Source: Manis javanica
Lineage: Eukaryota; Chordata; Mammalia; Pholidota; Manidae
Assembly (NCBI RefSeq): GCF_040802235.1
Contig: NC_133157.1
Location: forward strand, 91,126,001 to 91,190,000
Reading direction: 5' to 3'
Length of the DNA: 64,000 bases
The notes beneath the pieces were generated by a model. It saw nothing but the letters and a program-made list of their open reading frames with translations, searched no databases and was not told where the DNA came from. The position numbers and the translations under genes were made by a program. Shown here piece by piece: positions 36,823 through 48,035 of the stretch (positions within the stretch are counted from its first letter, which is position 1; each line of letters starts with the position of its first letter).

Positions 36823-37601
36823 CTATAGCAGTCCCTCCAAAATAGACTGTAGAGATGGTTTGTAGGAGCTAAATTCTCTCAACTTTTGCTTATCTGGAAA
36901 TTGTTTAATCCCTCCTTCAAATTTAAATGATAATCTTGCCAGATACAGTAATCTTGGTTCCAGGCCCTTCTGCTTCATTGCATTAAATACATCATGCCAC
37001 TCCCTTCTGGCCTGTAAGGTTTCTGCTGAGAAGTTTGATGTTAGCCTGATGGGCTTTCCTTTGTATGTGATCTTATTTCTCTTTCTGGCTACTTTTAATA
37101 GTCTGTCCTTATCCTTGTTCTTTACCAATTTTATTACTATATGTCTTAATGTTGTCTTCCTTGGGTCCCTTGTGTTGGGAGATCTCTTGATCTCCATGGC
37201 CTGAGAGACTATCTCCTTCCCCAGACTGGGGAAGTTTTCAGCAGTTACCTCCTCAAAGACACTTTCTATTCCTTTCTCTCTCTTTTTCTTCTTCTGGTAT
37301 CCCTATAATGTGAATATTGTTCCATTGGGATTGCTCACACAGTTCTCTCAATATTCTTTCATTCTTAGAGATCCTTTTTTCTCTCTGTCTCAGCTTCTTT
37401 GTATTCCTCTTCTCTAGTTTCTATTTCATATATCATCTCTTCCACTGTATCCAATCTGCTTTTGATACATACCTCCATTAGCATGTTGATGATTTTTATT
37501 TTGAACTCCCTTTCAGGAAGAGTCATAAGGTCCATGTCATTTAAATCTTTCTCTGGAATTACATTAATTTTACTCTTGACCAGGTTCCTTGGGCATTTCA
37601 T
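36823..37601 (-). pseudogene. L1 ORF1 (RNA-binding chaperone), broken
   Basis: From 37601 the frame runs through a coiled-coil-type N-terminal stretch (LPEREFKIKIINMLMEV) to a stop at 37365. The C-terminal RNA-binding part resumes in another frame at about 37197-36823, with RDPRKTTLRHIVIKL and ARREWHDVFNAMK as landmarks. L1 ORF1p forms trimers that coat L1 RNA. At least one frameshift or stop separates the halves. Confidence 0.85.
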
Positions 37602-38391
37602 ATTTGTATATGGTACCTTCTAGTGTCCATAAGTTCTACTCTCTGGAGCTGCTCAGCCCTGAAGCAATGTCGGGGATTGCCGGGGAGTGGTATTGGTGCC
37701 TAGGGGAAGGGAAGAGCTGTTTCCTGCTTCCTGGCTGCTATGCCTGTCTCCACAGCCTGAACCAGTGGGCCGAGCACACAGGTATACACTTTTGTCCCAG
37801 AGCAGCCAGATATGGATCCCTGCTTTCCACAAGTGGCTGGAATCTCAGTATCTCCAGGAATTCTGCCTGTCTTAGCTTTCCAACCCCATAATCATGCAAG
37901 TATCATGAAATCACCATGAAATATAGGTTTGTGCTCCCAGAGCAGATCTCCAGAGCTAGGTATTCAGCAGTCCCAAGCCTTCCACTCCCTCCCTGCTCCA
38001 TTTGTCTTCCTCCCACTGGTGAGCTGGGGTGGGGGAAGGGCTTGGGTCCCATCTGGCCACAGCTTTGGTATGTTACCCTGTTCCATGAGGTCTGCTCTTT
38101 TCTCCAGGGATATGCAGTCTGGCACAGTCCTCTTTCCTGTTGCTCTCTCAGGTTTAGTTGCACCAACTTTATTTTCTAATTGTATGTAGTTTTAGGAGGA
38201 AGCCTCTGTCTCTCCTCTCATGTCACCATCTTTAATCCCCCCAAATTACATATTAACTTGTAAATGGAAAAACCATAATCATAAAGAGAAGAAACTGGAC
38301 AATACCTTCACATCGTATGTACAGAGCAGATGAAAATCCTGTGCCATCAGAGGTGACCCAAGAAGATCACACCATCATTGGGAAGTCCAAT

Positions 38392-40726
38392 TGTGGATAA
38401 AATAAGAGTTCCTGTGGCCAGGATTATCACCTGGCCATAGTTGACTAGCTCACTGCACACCTGTGGGCAATACATGGCTGTTGACTCTATATAAAGAGCT
38501 CCGCCCAGTGCTCTGGACATGACATGATGGCAGGGCTACAAGGCTGCAGGAGAGCAGAGCAGAGGCTGGAGTGGTGGCAGCGCCAAGGACAGAGTCCCAG
38601 AGGATGGCTGTGTGGGACGACTGTGCAGAGAGGCCCAGAGGATGGCTGTGCGGGATGGCTGTGTGAACAGAGGGGCCCAGAGGACAGCTGTGAGGACAGA
38701 GGAGCCCAGAGGCAGAGACTGGCTTGCTGCATACAGACTCACTCTGAGTGAACGGGATTTTAGTGACTGACCTGCCACCTGGAAATAAAGTTGGGTATAA
38801 CCCTTTCACCCCAAGAATGTTTTGCTGTCATTTTCTTTGGTCACATTGAATCCATAGCAAGCTTGCCGGGGCTGAAACCCATTGGCAAGACAATTGACGA
38901 AGTCAACAGGGTTCATTGTTGACAAATGAAAAAGACAGGCTGCCCCTATGGGAAGGGTGCTTCAGCGGGCTGCCCCTGTGAATGGGGAGATGGTGGATTG
39001 TCCCCCAACGGGTATGTGGTCTGAGGTGGCTTGCCTCCTAGAGGATTGGGTCCCACCCCAGGACTGGAGGCAACAGGAGCTGACACCTGAGGCAGTAGAG
39101 GTGCCTCTTGGTATAGTTAGTAAATCCTTTGAGAAGCAAAGTGCCCAGGAGGCCACAGGGACTGTTGGTTGGCTGCTTCTCACAGTCTTAGAAAGGTCTA
39201 CAGAGGAGACCCAAGAAATGGCAGCACGAGAACATGAGCTGCAAACTTCTGTGGATTCCCTGAGGAAAGAGATGGCCTTGATGTGGGAGGGGAGGAACAG
39301 CACAAGAGCACAGGCAGCAAGGTGCCATTGGAGATGAGACGGCAGCACTGCCAGGTTTTCTGAAGGAGGAGAAGGCCATCAGGGAAAAGGACGAGTTCCT
39401 GAGGGAAGCACAGGCAGAGGTAGCACGAGAACATCAGCTGTGAAGCATTGAGCTGAAAGTAAGAGACCTTCTGGAGACTGAGCTGGCACTGCTGCGGGGC
39501 ACTGTAGCAGAGGAGGCACTTGGGGGAGGGGAGAGAAAGGTGCCATCAGCCCCAGAAATGGAGGAGCTGGGGAAGGATGAAGGGGTGGTGCTGGAGGCAC
39601 TGGCCCCTCTATTGAAAGCACACCAGTGGTAGTAAAGAAAATAAAGACCCAGCAGCTGCAAGTTCCCCAGGGAGAGGAGCAGCCCCCTCCCCAGGTCATG
39701 GAGCACTCTATGCTCTGCCCCTATACTCAGGCTGATCCAGTGGCTGTGGGACTTAGGGGTAGATGGAATTGTTCTGCCGGGATCAGAGATGGGAAAGCTG
39801 TCTTCCCTGACAGTGCAGCCCACCTTGAGGCAGCGATTACAAAATGCGAGGTGACATGTACAGTAGCTGAAGCAATGAGAACCCGGAAAAAAATAAGACC
39901 TGTTACTCACAGGAGGAATTTGAGGTGCCCCGTGAGGGTTGCCAGGACCCAAATGTGGGTTGATTTGATACGGGCAGGAGTAGATGGAAGAAAATTAGAC
40001 GGGAAGCCAAATAGGATCTTACTGGAGCTATGGCAACAACTGAAACCAGAGCAGCAGTTCCAGCCATTAAGACCAAAGAGGCAGAGGTCAGAGAGAGAGC
40101 CATGAGTCTGCCCTGTGTGTCTGCAAGACTTTTTGCTGGAGAGGCTGGAGAAGAATGTTCGAGCTTCCTTGCACAGGGACCATTGCAGAGGACTACGGGC
40201 ACACAGATTGAGAGGAGAGAATCCTGGAGGGGTGGAGTGTGGATAAAATGAGAGTTCCTGTGGCCAGGATTCTCACCTGGCCCTGGTTGACTAGGTCACT
40301 GCACACCTGTGGGCAGTACATGGCTGTTGAGTCTATAAAAAAGAGCTCCACCCCATGCTCTGGGCACGACACTGTGGCAGGGCTGCAAGACTGCAGGAGA
40401 GCAGAGCAGAGGCTGGAGTGGTGGCACTGCCGAGGACAGAGGCCCAGAGGATGGCTGTATGGGATGACTGTGCAGAGAGGTCCAGAGGAAGGCTGTGTGG
40501 ACATAGGGGCCCAGAGGATGGCTGTGAGGACAGAGGAGTCCAGAGTCAGAGACTGGCTTGCTGCATGCAGGCTTGCTCTGAGTGAATGGGATTTAAGTGA
40601 CTGACCTGCTATCTGGAAATAAAGTTGGGTATAACCCTTTCACCCCAAAGAACATTTTGCTGTCAATTTCTTTGGTCTCTGAATCTATAGCAAACTTGCC
40701 TGAGGCTGAAATCCATTGCCAAAACA
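38392..40726 (+). mobile_element. ERV element B: pol-deleted ERV-L-like provirus, inverted relative to A, TSD CCAAT
   Basis: 2,335 bp in plus orientation. 5' LTR 38392-38892, internal 38893-40237, 3' LTR 40238-40726. The 5-bp duplication CCAAT is perfect (38387-38391 and 40727-40731). The internal region has the same structure as A: a gag-like region joined directly to the sequence before the 3' LTR. A stretch of 1,107 bp (39348-40454) is identical on my reading to the reverse complement of 32536-33642 in A, while the 5' parts of the two elements differ at many positions. Confidence 0.93.
38948..40105 (+). pseudogene. gag-like remnant of element B
   Basis: The first frame, 38948-39337 (129 codons), matches the N-terminal coiled-coil part of A but has about 10% differences and stops at 39338. 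The second frame, 39626-40105 (159 codons), is identical to the corresponding frame in A. No pol follows. Same interpretation and limits as in A. Confidence 0.65.
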
Positions 40727-40739
40727 CCAATCCTGGGAG

Positions 40740-41150
40740 ATCTCCCTGTACACTAGGTGAGATCTCAACCTGGGAGAAAGTTCTTCTTTACTCTGACTGA
40801 GGATGAATTCAATGGCAGGCCAAGCAGGTGCAAGCAAGGAGTAGTTTAATAAACAAAACCACACACTCAAGAAAGGAGTGGGGCATGTAGCAGAGGTGAG
40901 CAGCCTAGTGGTCTAATAAAGCAAAAACACCCACCCAGGGAGGGAGTGCAGTGTGCACCAGAAGTGAGCAGCCCTGTGTGGGTCGTGTGGGTGGCCTTAT
41001 AGCTGGACTTTAAGCAGGGGGTGGAATATTCATTGGGGTAGGTGGAGTTTTCTCAGAACAGGGAGGGGATTTCTAGGAAATATGATGATGCCCTCTCTTT
41101 GTTCTTAGATGGTCACCTCTGAACTGTCAAGGTGCCAAATGGTGTGACTT
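40740..41150 (-). mobile_element. Unclassified LTR fragment, minus orientation (tentative)
   Basis: GC-balanced block between elements B and C with two similar motifs (GTTTAATAAACAAAACC and TCTAATAAAGC near 40845 and 40912) and repeated GGGAGTG/GAGCAGCC units, resembling an old LTR. No clear termini or target duplication. Confidence 0.35.
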
Positions 41151-41599
41151 TTATTATGCTTTAGAGTGTATAATGTTGTAGGGAAAATTAAAGTTCCTGT
41201 GGCCAGGATCCTCACCTGAACCTAAATGACTTGATGTCATTGGCCTACTGCTAAGCTTCTGATTCCACACCTATAGGGAATAAGCTATTATTGACTGAGT
41301 CATTTTGTAGAGAGCCAGGCCCAGTGCTCTGGGTAGAGGCAGATGAAGGAGGATTACAGACCTACTGTTGGATGCAGACATAATTCTAGTGCTCAACTTA
41401 TGCAGGGAGAACAAAGCTGGGTAATAAGCGCTTTTACCTCAAGAACGTTCCATTGTCATTCCTCTGTCTCATTGAATCCATAGTGATTGCCTGGGGCTGA
41501 AACCATTAGCAAGACAATTGGCAATGTGGGTAGGATTCATTGTTGACTGAGGAACAGAACAGGCTGCCCTTATGGGAGGGGTGCTTCAGCAGGCTGCCC

Positions 41600-44130
41600 C
41601 TATGAATGGGGAGATAGTCAAGTGTCCCACAGTGGGCATGTGGTCTGAGGGCTTGCCTCCTAGAAGGCTGGGCCCCAATCCAGGACTGGAGGCAGGTGGA
41701 GGTGATACCTGTGGCAGTAGAGGTGGCTCTTGGTGTAATAAATAGGTCATTTGAGAAGCAGAGTGCCCGTGAGGCTATGGGAACTGTGGGTTGGCTCTTT
41801 CTCATAGTATTAAAATACTCTACAGATGAGGTGAACATGCTCCTGAAAGAGACACAAGAAATGGTAGCATGAAAATGTAAGCTGCAAACTGCTGTGGATT
41901 CACTGAAGAATGAAATGACATTGATATGAGAGGAAGCAGCACAAGAACACTGGCTGCAAGGTGCAGTGGAGGAAGTAAAAGATTTGTTAAAAAATTAAAT
42001 GGTGTTGGTGTGAGGTACTGTGAAAGAGGTAAAGGTCATCAAGGAGAAGGACGGACCCCTGCAAAAAGCACAAGAGGCAGTGTGCGAACATGAGCTGCGA
42101 GGTCCATGGAGGAGGTAAGGGATTATTTGAAGAATGAGACAGCAGCACTGGTGCTCTGAAGGAGGCAAAGGCCATGGAGAAGAAGGATGTGCTTCTGAGG
42201 GAAGCACAGGAAGAGGCAGCACGAGAAGACCAGCTGAGAGGTATTGAGCTGAAGCTAAGAAAGCCATTGAAGACTGAGGTAGGATTGCTGCGAGGTGCTG
42301 TAGAAAAGGTAAAGGTTGTAGCAGAGGAGGCACTCAGGGGAGTGGAAAGGTGCCATCAGCCCCAGAAATGGAAGAGTTCCAGAAGGATGAAGGCGTGATG
42401 CTGAGGGCACTGACCCCTCTTCTACTGACTGCACTCCCAGTGGTTGTAAAGAAAATAAAGACACAGCAACTGAGGGTTCCTCTGGGAGAGGAGCAGCCCC
42501 CTCCCCAGGCGGTGGAGCACGCTATGCTCCGCCCCTACAGCCAGGCTGAGCTGGTGGATTTGGGCTCCAATTTTAGCAGAAGCCCTTGGAGTCAATATCA
42601 ACTTGGCTCCTGTTTCTTTGGGACATGGGGAGGATGAAATTGTTCTGTCTGGATCAGAGATGGGAAAGCTGGCTCCCCTGACAGTTCATCCTGCCTTGAG
42701 GCAGTGATTACAAAATGCACATCAGACCCCAGGAAATTATTCCCTCCTCAGCTGGCTTATGGTTGCACTTTGTGCTGAATAGCCCAATCAGGGTGATTTA
42801 CTATCCTCCCCTGTTAGATGGCAGGCATATGCTGAGCTCCAACAGGTGTTATGGAACCTAGGCATGAAAAATGACATCTATATCCAGAGAATTATGGCCC
42901 AGGTGAGGAGCCTTTACTGCAGGGATGAGAAATGTGCTTCAATGGCTCCCACACCCCTCTTTGGGCCCCTAGTGGCCATTTTTACCCCTCACTTAGGACA
43001 TCCCATAAATGAGTTTACCCTTATGGTGGCAGACTTGGGAGAGATTGAAGCAATGAGAGCATGGAAAGAAAGAAGTTCTGCTACTCAGAGGAAGAATTTA
43101 AAGGGCCTGTGAAGGTAATGAGGTCCCAGATGTTGGTTGATTAAATACGGGAAGGAGCAGATAGAAGGAAATTAGATGTGAAGTCAAACAGAATCTTTTT
43201 TTTTTTTTTTTTTTTATTGAAGGGTAGTTGACACACAGTATTACGTCAGTTTCAGGTGTACAACACAGTGATTTAACATTTATATACATGATAATTCTAG
43301 GTACCAGCTATCACCATACCAAGTTGTTACAATATTTTGACTATATTCCTTATGCTATACATTACATCCCGGTTACTTATTTATTTTACAATTGGAAGTG
43401 TGTACTTTTTTTTTTTTTTTTTTTGTGAGGGCCTCTCTCATATTTATTGATCAAATGGTTGTTAACCACAATAAAATTCTGTATAGGGGGGTCAATGCTC
43501 AATGCACAATCATTAATCCACCCCAAGCCTAATTTTCATCAGTCTCCAATCTTCTGAAGCATAAAGAACAAGTTCTTACATGGAGAACAAATTCTTACAT
43601 AATGAATAAGTTACATGGTGAACATTACAAGGGCAGTCATCATGGAGGCTTTTGGTTTTGATCATGCATTATGAGCTATAAACAGTCAGTTCAAATATGA
43701 ATATTCATTTGATTTTTATACTTGATTTATATGTGGATACCACATTTCTCTCTTTATTATTATTATTTTTAATAAAATTCTGAAGTAGTAGGTAGATACA
43801 AGATAAAGGTAGAAAACATAGTTTAGTGTTGTAAGAGAGCAAATGTAGATGATCAGGTGTGTGCCTGTAGACTGTGTTAATCCAAGCTAGACAAGGGCAA
43901 TAAAACATCCACGTATGCAGAAGATTTCTCTCAGAACAGGGTCAAACAGAATCTTACTGGAGCTGTGGCAACAACTGAAACTGGAGCAGCAGTTCCAGCC
44001 TCTGAGAATGAAGAGGCAGAGGCCAGAGAGAGAGCCACAAGTCCAGCTGTGTGCTTGCAAGACTTCCTGCTAGAGAGCAAGCCAACCTCACTTGAACCCA
44101 CACAGGACAATGACTGGGGGGCACGGTTTG
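41600..44130 (+). pseudogene. gag-like region of element C, broken and split by a retroposon
   Basis: Matches A and B gag along its length, starting with the MWSEG-type segment near 41638. It then has repeated charged helical blocks (41820-42340, for example REAQEEAAREDQLRG) suggesting a long coiled coil, a GEEQPPP segment near 42490, and the ending segment near 43960-44090 that A and B also share. Multiple stops are present. The chimeric retroposon interrupts it at 43198-43940. Confidence 0.7.
43198..43940 (-). mobile_element. Chimeric retroposon in C gag: L1 3' end joined to a second poly(A)-tailed sequence
   Basis: On the minus strand: about 515 bp of a non-L1-like sequence ending in A19 (T-run 43406-43424), directly followed by about 190 bp of L1 3' end with its own A-tail (T-run to 43215). 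A single perfect 15-bp duplication, GTCAAACAGAATCTT (43183-43197 and 43941-43955), flanks the whole. So either both parts entered in one event or one inserted exactly at the other's 5' end. The 5' part resembles a dispersed retroposed sequence I associate with pangolin genomes; I cannot name it. Confidence 0.8.
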
Positions 44131-44159
44131 ACTGAAGGGCCAGGGCAGGATGGGAGGCC

Positions 44160-47100
44160 ACATGGTGAAATAGCTATGCATTGGTCCCTAGTGAATGTAC
44201 AGTGTGTCCTGGCTCGGGTAGACACAAGAGCTGAATGTTCACTGATTTATGGCAACTCTGAGCAGTTTCCTGGGACCTCCACAGTTATAGATGGATATGA
44301 GAGTAAGGCTATCAGAGTGAAACAAGCCCAAATTCTATTGGGAACAGGATGCTACCCTATACCATGTATATTATCTCCTATCCCTGAGTATATTTTGGGG
44401 ATTGATTTCCTGCAGGGTCTATGGTTGCAGACCACTGCAGGTTAGTTCCGACTGAGAGTACGTGTGGTGAAGGCAGTTCTCAGGGGACGTGCTAAGCACC
44501 CACCAATAGCTTTGCCTGTGCCTCAGTGGGTGACTAATACCAAACAAGACAAATTGCCTGAAGGGCATAAAGAAATTGGAGAAACCCTTCAGGAATTGCA
44601 AAAGGTGGATATTATAAAGCCCACCCATTGTCCTTTCAATTCCCCAGTGTGGCCAGCAAAAAAGCCAGATGGCTCCTGGAATATGACTGTGAATTACAGA
44701 GAATTGAATAGTCATACCCCCTTGACATGCTGTCATCCCCTCCATTGCAGACCTGATGGACACCCTCAGTCATGAACTCAGAACATATCATTGTGTTGTA
44801 GATCTTGCTAATGCCTTCTTTTCCATTGACATAGAGCAGGAAAGTCAGGAACAGTTTGCCTTCATGTGGGAAGAATGGCAATGGACTTTCACTGTCCTTC
44901 CACAGCCCCACCATCTATCATGGACTTGTAGCTCATGACTTGGCTACATGGGAGAAACCACCAATGGTGTAGCTGTACCATTATATTGATGATATCTCAT
45001 GCTCACATCTGATTCTCTTGCAGATCTAGAAGGTACAGCACCTAGACTGCTGCAACATCTACAGGAGAAAGGATGGGCTGTGAACAATACTAAGGTTCAG
45101 GGACCTGGTTTGTCTGTCAAATTCTTGGGGGTCGTCTGGTTGGGTAAGAACCAAAGTTACACCAGAATCAGTAATAAAGTCCAGGCCTTTCCTACCCCTA
45201 CAACTGTAGCATTGCTACAGGAGTTTCTGGGTCTTCTAGGCTACTGGAGAGTGTTTATCCCACACTTGGCACAAATTCTGAAGCCCTTATACTGGTTGGT
45301 ATGAAAGAGCATCAGGTGGGACTGGGATGAGACATGTGCATCTGCCTTTACTACAGCAAAACGGGCAGTCAAGGCCATGCAGGCCTTGAGTGTGATAGAC
45401 CCATCAAGGCCCTGTGAGCTGGATGTTCATGTGACTAAAAACAGTTATTGCTGGGGCCCCTGGCAGTGGCTTGAATGAACTTGCCAACCTATTGGATTCT
45501 GGTTACAACTCTGGAAAAGAGCAGAAGTACAGTACACCTTGGTAGAAAAACAATTAGCTGCCATGTTTCATGCCTTGTTGGCTACAGAACCCATCACTGG
45601 AATGGCCCCAATAAAGGTAATAACCACCTATCCCATCACAGGGTGGGTATGAGACTAGACCCAAAAGCCATGGAGTAGTGTGGCACAGACACCTACACTG
45701 GCTAAGTGAGATGTGTACCTACAGCAGTGTAGTACCCTCTCTACCAGCCCCTTGAGTGAAGAACTCCAGTGCTCATTGGGGCCAGTGACATAGACTAGAG
45801 AAAAACAGGGAGAATTTTCTTCAGAATCATTAGTAGCAGAGAGTGCTTATTGGGAGGGAAGAGCCCCTGTATCCGAAGATGCATGGTGCACAGATGGCTC
45901 CAGTCGTGGGCAGCCCCCAAAATGGAGGGCCATAGCTTTCCATCTGAAGACTGAGACAATATGGATGGAAGATAGTGAGGGGAAGAGCAGCCAATGGGCA
46001 GAGTTGCAGGCTGTGTGGCTTGTGATCAGCCAGGAGCCCTCCCCTATAGTTGTCTGCACTGAAGGCTGGGCTGTCTATCGGGGCTTGACCCTGTGGCTAC
46101 CAACATGGTACCATGCCAACTGGCTGGTTGGTCACCAACCCCTTTGGGGCAAGAATTGTGACAAGACTTATGGAACTGTGTTCAGACTAAAACAGTTACA
46201 ATATATCATGTGACAGGTCATTTGCCATTGGCATTCCCAGGAAATGATGAAGCAGACACACTGGCCCAGGTACAATGACTAGAAGGAAAGCCTGCCTCTG
46301 ATGTAGCCCAAAGGCTACATCATCATTTGTTGCATGCAGGGAAAAAGACAATGTGGGCTGTAGCCCATCAGTGGGGCCTGCCTTTGGCATTTGAGAAGTC
46401 AGCAGAGCCCAGCAGGAGTGCACTGTATGCTCTAAAAGGGACTTACACTGTGTTTCACAGCAACATGCGACAATGGCTAAGGAGCCGATACCCCTCATCA
46501 GATGGCAGATAGACTATACTGGGTCTTTATCTGTGTCAGAAGAATACCAATATGCCATGACTTGTGTGGACACAGCTACTGGACTTCTGGTTGCTTTTCC
46601 TACACATTGTATAGAACAGTGGATGACCGAAAAAGGCCTGGAGCATCTCTTTGCAGCTTATGGCTGACCACAGGTAATTGAGTGTGATGAGGGCACCCAC
46701 TTTACTGAACATGCACTACAGGAATGGGTGGAGCAGTTAGGAATCAAATGGAAGTTTTGTGTGCCATATGGTCTACTGCAGCAGGCATGATAGGGAGGTA
46801 CAATGGTTTGTTAAAATGTGGACTGAAGTCAGACACCAATAGTCTACAGGGTCTGCTCATGGACAGTGCTACAGCATTGGAACAAGAAACCAAAGGAAGT
46901 GCTGAGCCCTGTAGGCATGCTGACCCATATTTCTGCCTCTCCTACACAACTGCAAGTACAAACCAAGGAAGAATAATGGAAGCTGAGGTTTGGCCACCAG
47001 AATAACATCTTGCTGCCAGCACCAACTGCACTGAACCCTGGAGACTCCACTGAGTGGATGTGGCCTTCAATATTTCAGCACATGGACCAGTGATGGCTGG

Positions 47101-47460
47101 TACTCCTGGTACCTTGGGGTCAATGCCTGGAAGCTGACCTCCTGTGTATTCCTGTCATAACACCAGAATGGCCCCCAAAGATCACAATAATATATCCTGA
47201 ACAGCCAGAAGACAGGAGCATCTTACTGGGGAGTTCTGTTTTATCATTATGGCCAGTGCATGTACCCCCAGTAGCACTATATATAGACACCTCAGTAACC
47301 CCCAAAGGGAGAGGGGTAAAGGTATGGTATACTAGACCTAGACAGGACCCTCTTCTTGCTACAGTCCTATCACAGGACCACTCTCTTGCATGCATCCTAC
47401 CTGATGAACAAGATTTCCCTATGTTGGTGATATTAAAACATGTGTCTTATTGCCCTTAAG
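44160..47460 (+). pseudogene. pro-pol of element C (protease, RT, RNase H, integrase), broken
   Basis: Protease-like part at 44190-44445 with DTRA where DTGA is expected, so the catalytic motif is altered. RT at 44460-45300: KPDGSWNMTVNYRELN, YHYIDD at about 44979 and GLSVKFLGVVWLG. RNase H near 45880-46200 (CTDGSS, WAELQAVW). Integrase core at 46490-46760 (IRWQIDYTG, CDEGTHFT), the second acidic position preserved but the following E-helix degraded. A tail with IDTSVTPKGRG follows to 47460. The frame breaks repeatedly. Confidence 0.82.
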
Positions 47461-47914
47461 GTGTCTCTGGATTGGGCACACACTGTAGCAAAAAGCTGGT
47501 ACTTGCTGGGGTGCATGGAGCTCCCTATCTGTACCACTACTAAGTGCAAGTCATAAACTCATCTGCATAGAACTGATTTTGAATATGGCTTGAAAAACTT
47601 CCTCAGGCTTAAGGATTATTATACTTTTTGTTACCTGCATCAAAATTTTATTGTATCATAATTTTTAAAAATTATCTCTATGTTGTTGTTATCCACTTTT
47701 GTTGTGTGGAATCTGGTTACAATGCTCCAACTTTCTCGCACAGGGACCATCGCCGAAGATTGAGAGTGTGTAGATTCTGAGGTGAGAATCCTGGGGGCGT
47801 GCGGTGTGGATAAAGTGAAGGTTCCTGTGGCCAGGATCCTCACCTGAATCTAAGCTACTTTATGATGTAACTGGCCTGCTCCCAGGCTACTGCTTCCATG
47901 CCCATAGGCATGTG

Positions 47915-48035
47915 GCAGTGGTGTGTATGTGTTGTATGTGTGCTGTGTGGGGATGGTGTGTATGTGTACTGTGGGGGGTGCTGTGTGTTTGTGTGTGTGT
48001 TTATGTGTGCTGTGGGGGGGGTGTGTGTATGTGTG
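47915..48035. repeat. (TG)n microsatellite interrupting the 3' LTR of element C
   Basis: Irregular TGTG/GTAT tract with G-runs. It begins where the family LTR sequence stops, so the rest of the 3' LTR is lost or not recognisable. Confidence 0.85.

Larger units (their letters stand above)
29967..38239 (-). mobile_element. Full-length L1 retrotransposon, interrupted by ERV element A
   Basis: A complete LINE-1 in minus orientation with 5' UTR (about 38239-37605), ORF1, ORF2 and 3' UTR ending in a T-rich (TTTA)n tract at 29968-30043. A direct repeat containing CCAAATTAC at both ends (29957-29966 and about 38240-38249) is the target duplication, so the 5' end is intact. Removing the ERV insertion (32220-34551 plus its 5-bp duplication) leaves about 5.9 kb, normal L1 length. 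ORF1 and ORF2 both carry stops or frameshifts, so it is not autonomous now. Confidence 0.92.
41177..47915 (+). mobile_element. ERV element C: long ERV-L-like provirus with gag-pro-pol, no env seen
   Basis: 5' LTR 41177-41516 (TGTAGGGAAA to AAGACA) and internal region 41517-47804. The truncated 3' LTR starts at 47805 (TGTGGATAAAG) and runs into a TG microsatellite at about 47915. Internal order is gag-like, protease, RT, RNase H, integrase and a post-integrase tail. The YIDD box, the gag coiled coil and the absence of an env frame fit class III (ERV-L). Without the 743-bp chimeric retroposon and its 15-bp duplication the element would be about 6 kb. Many frameshifts and stops show it is old. 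It is the autonomous-type relative of A and B. Confidence 0.82.
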
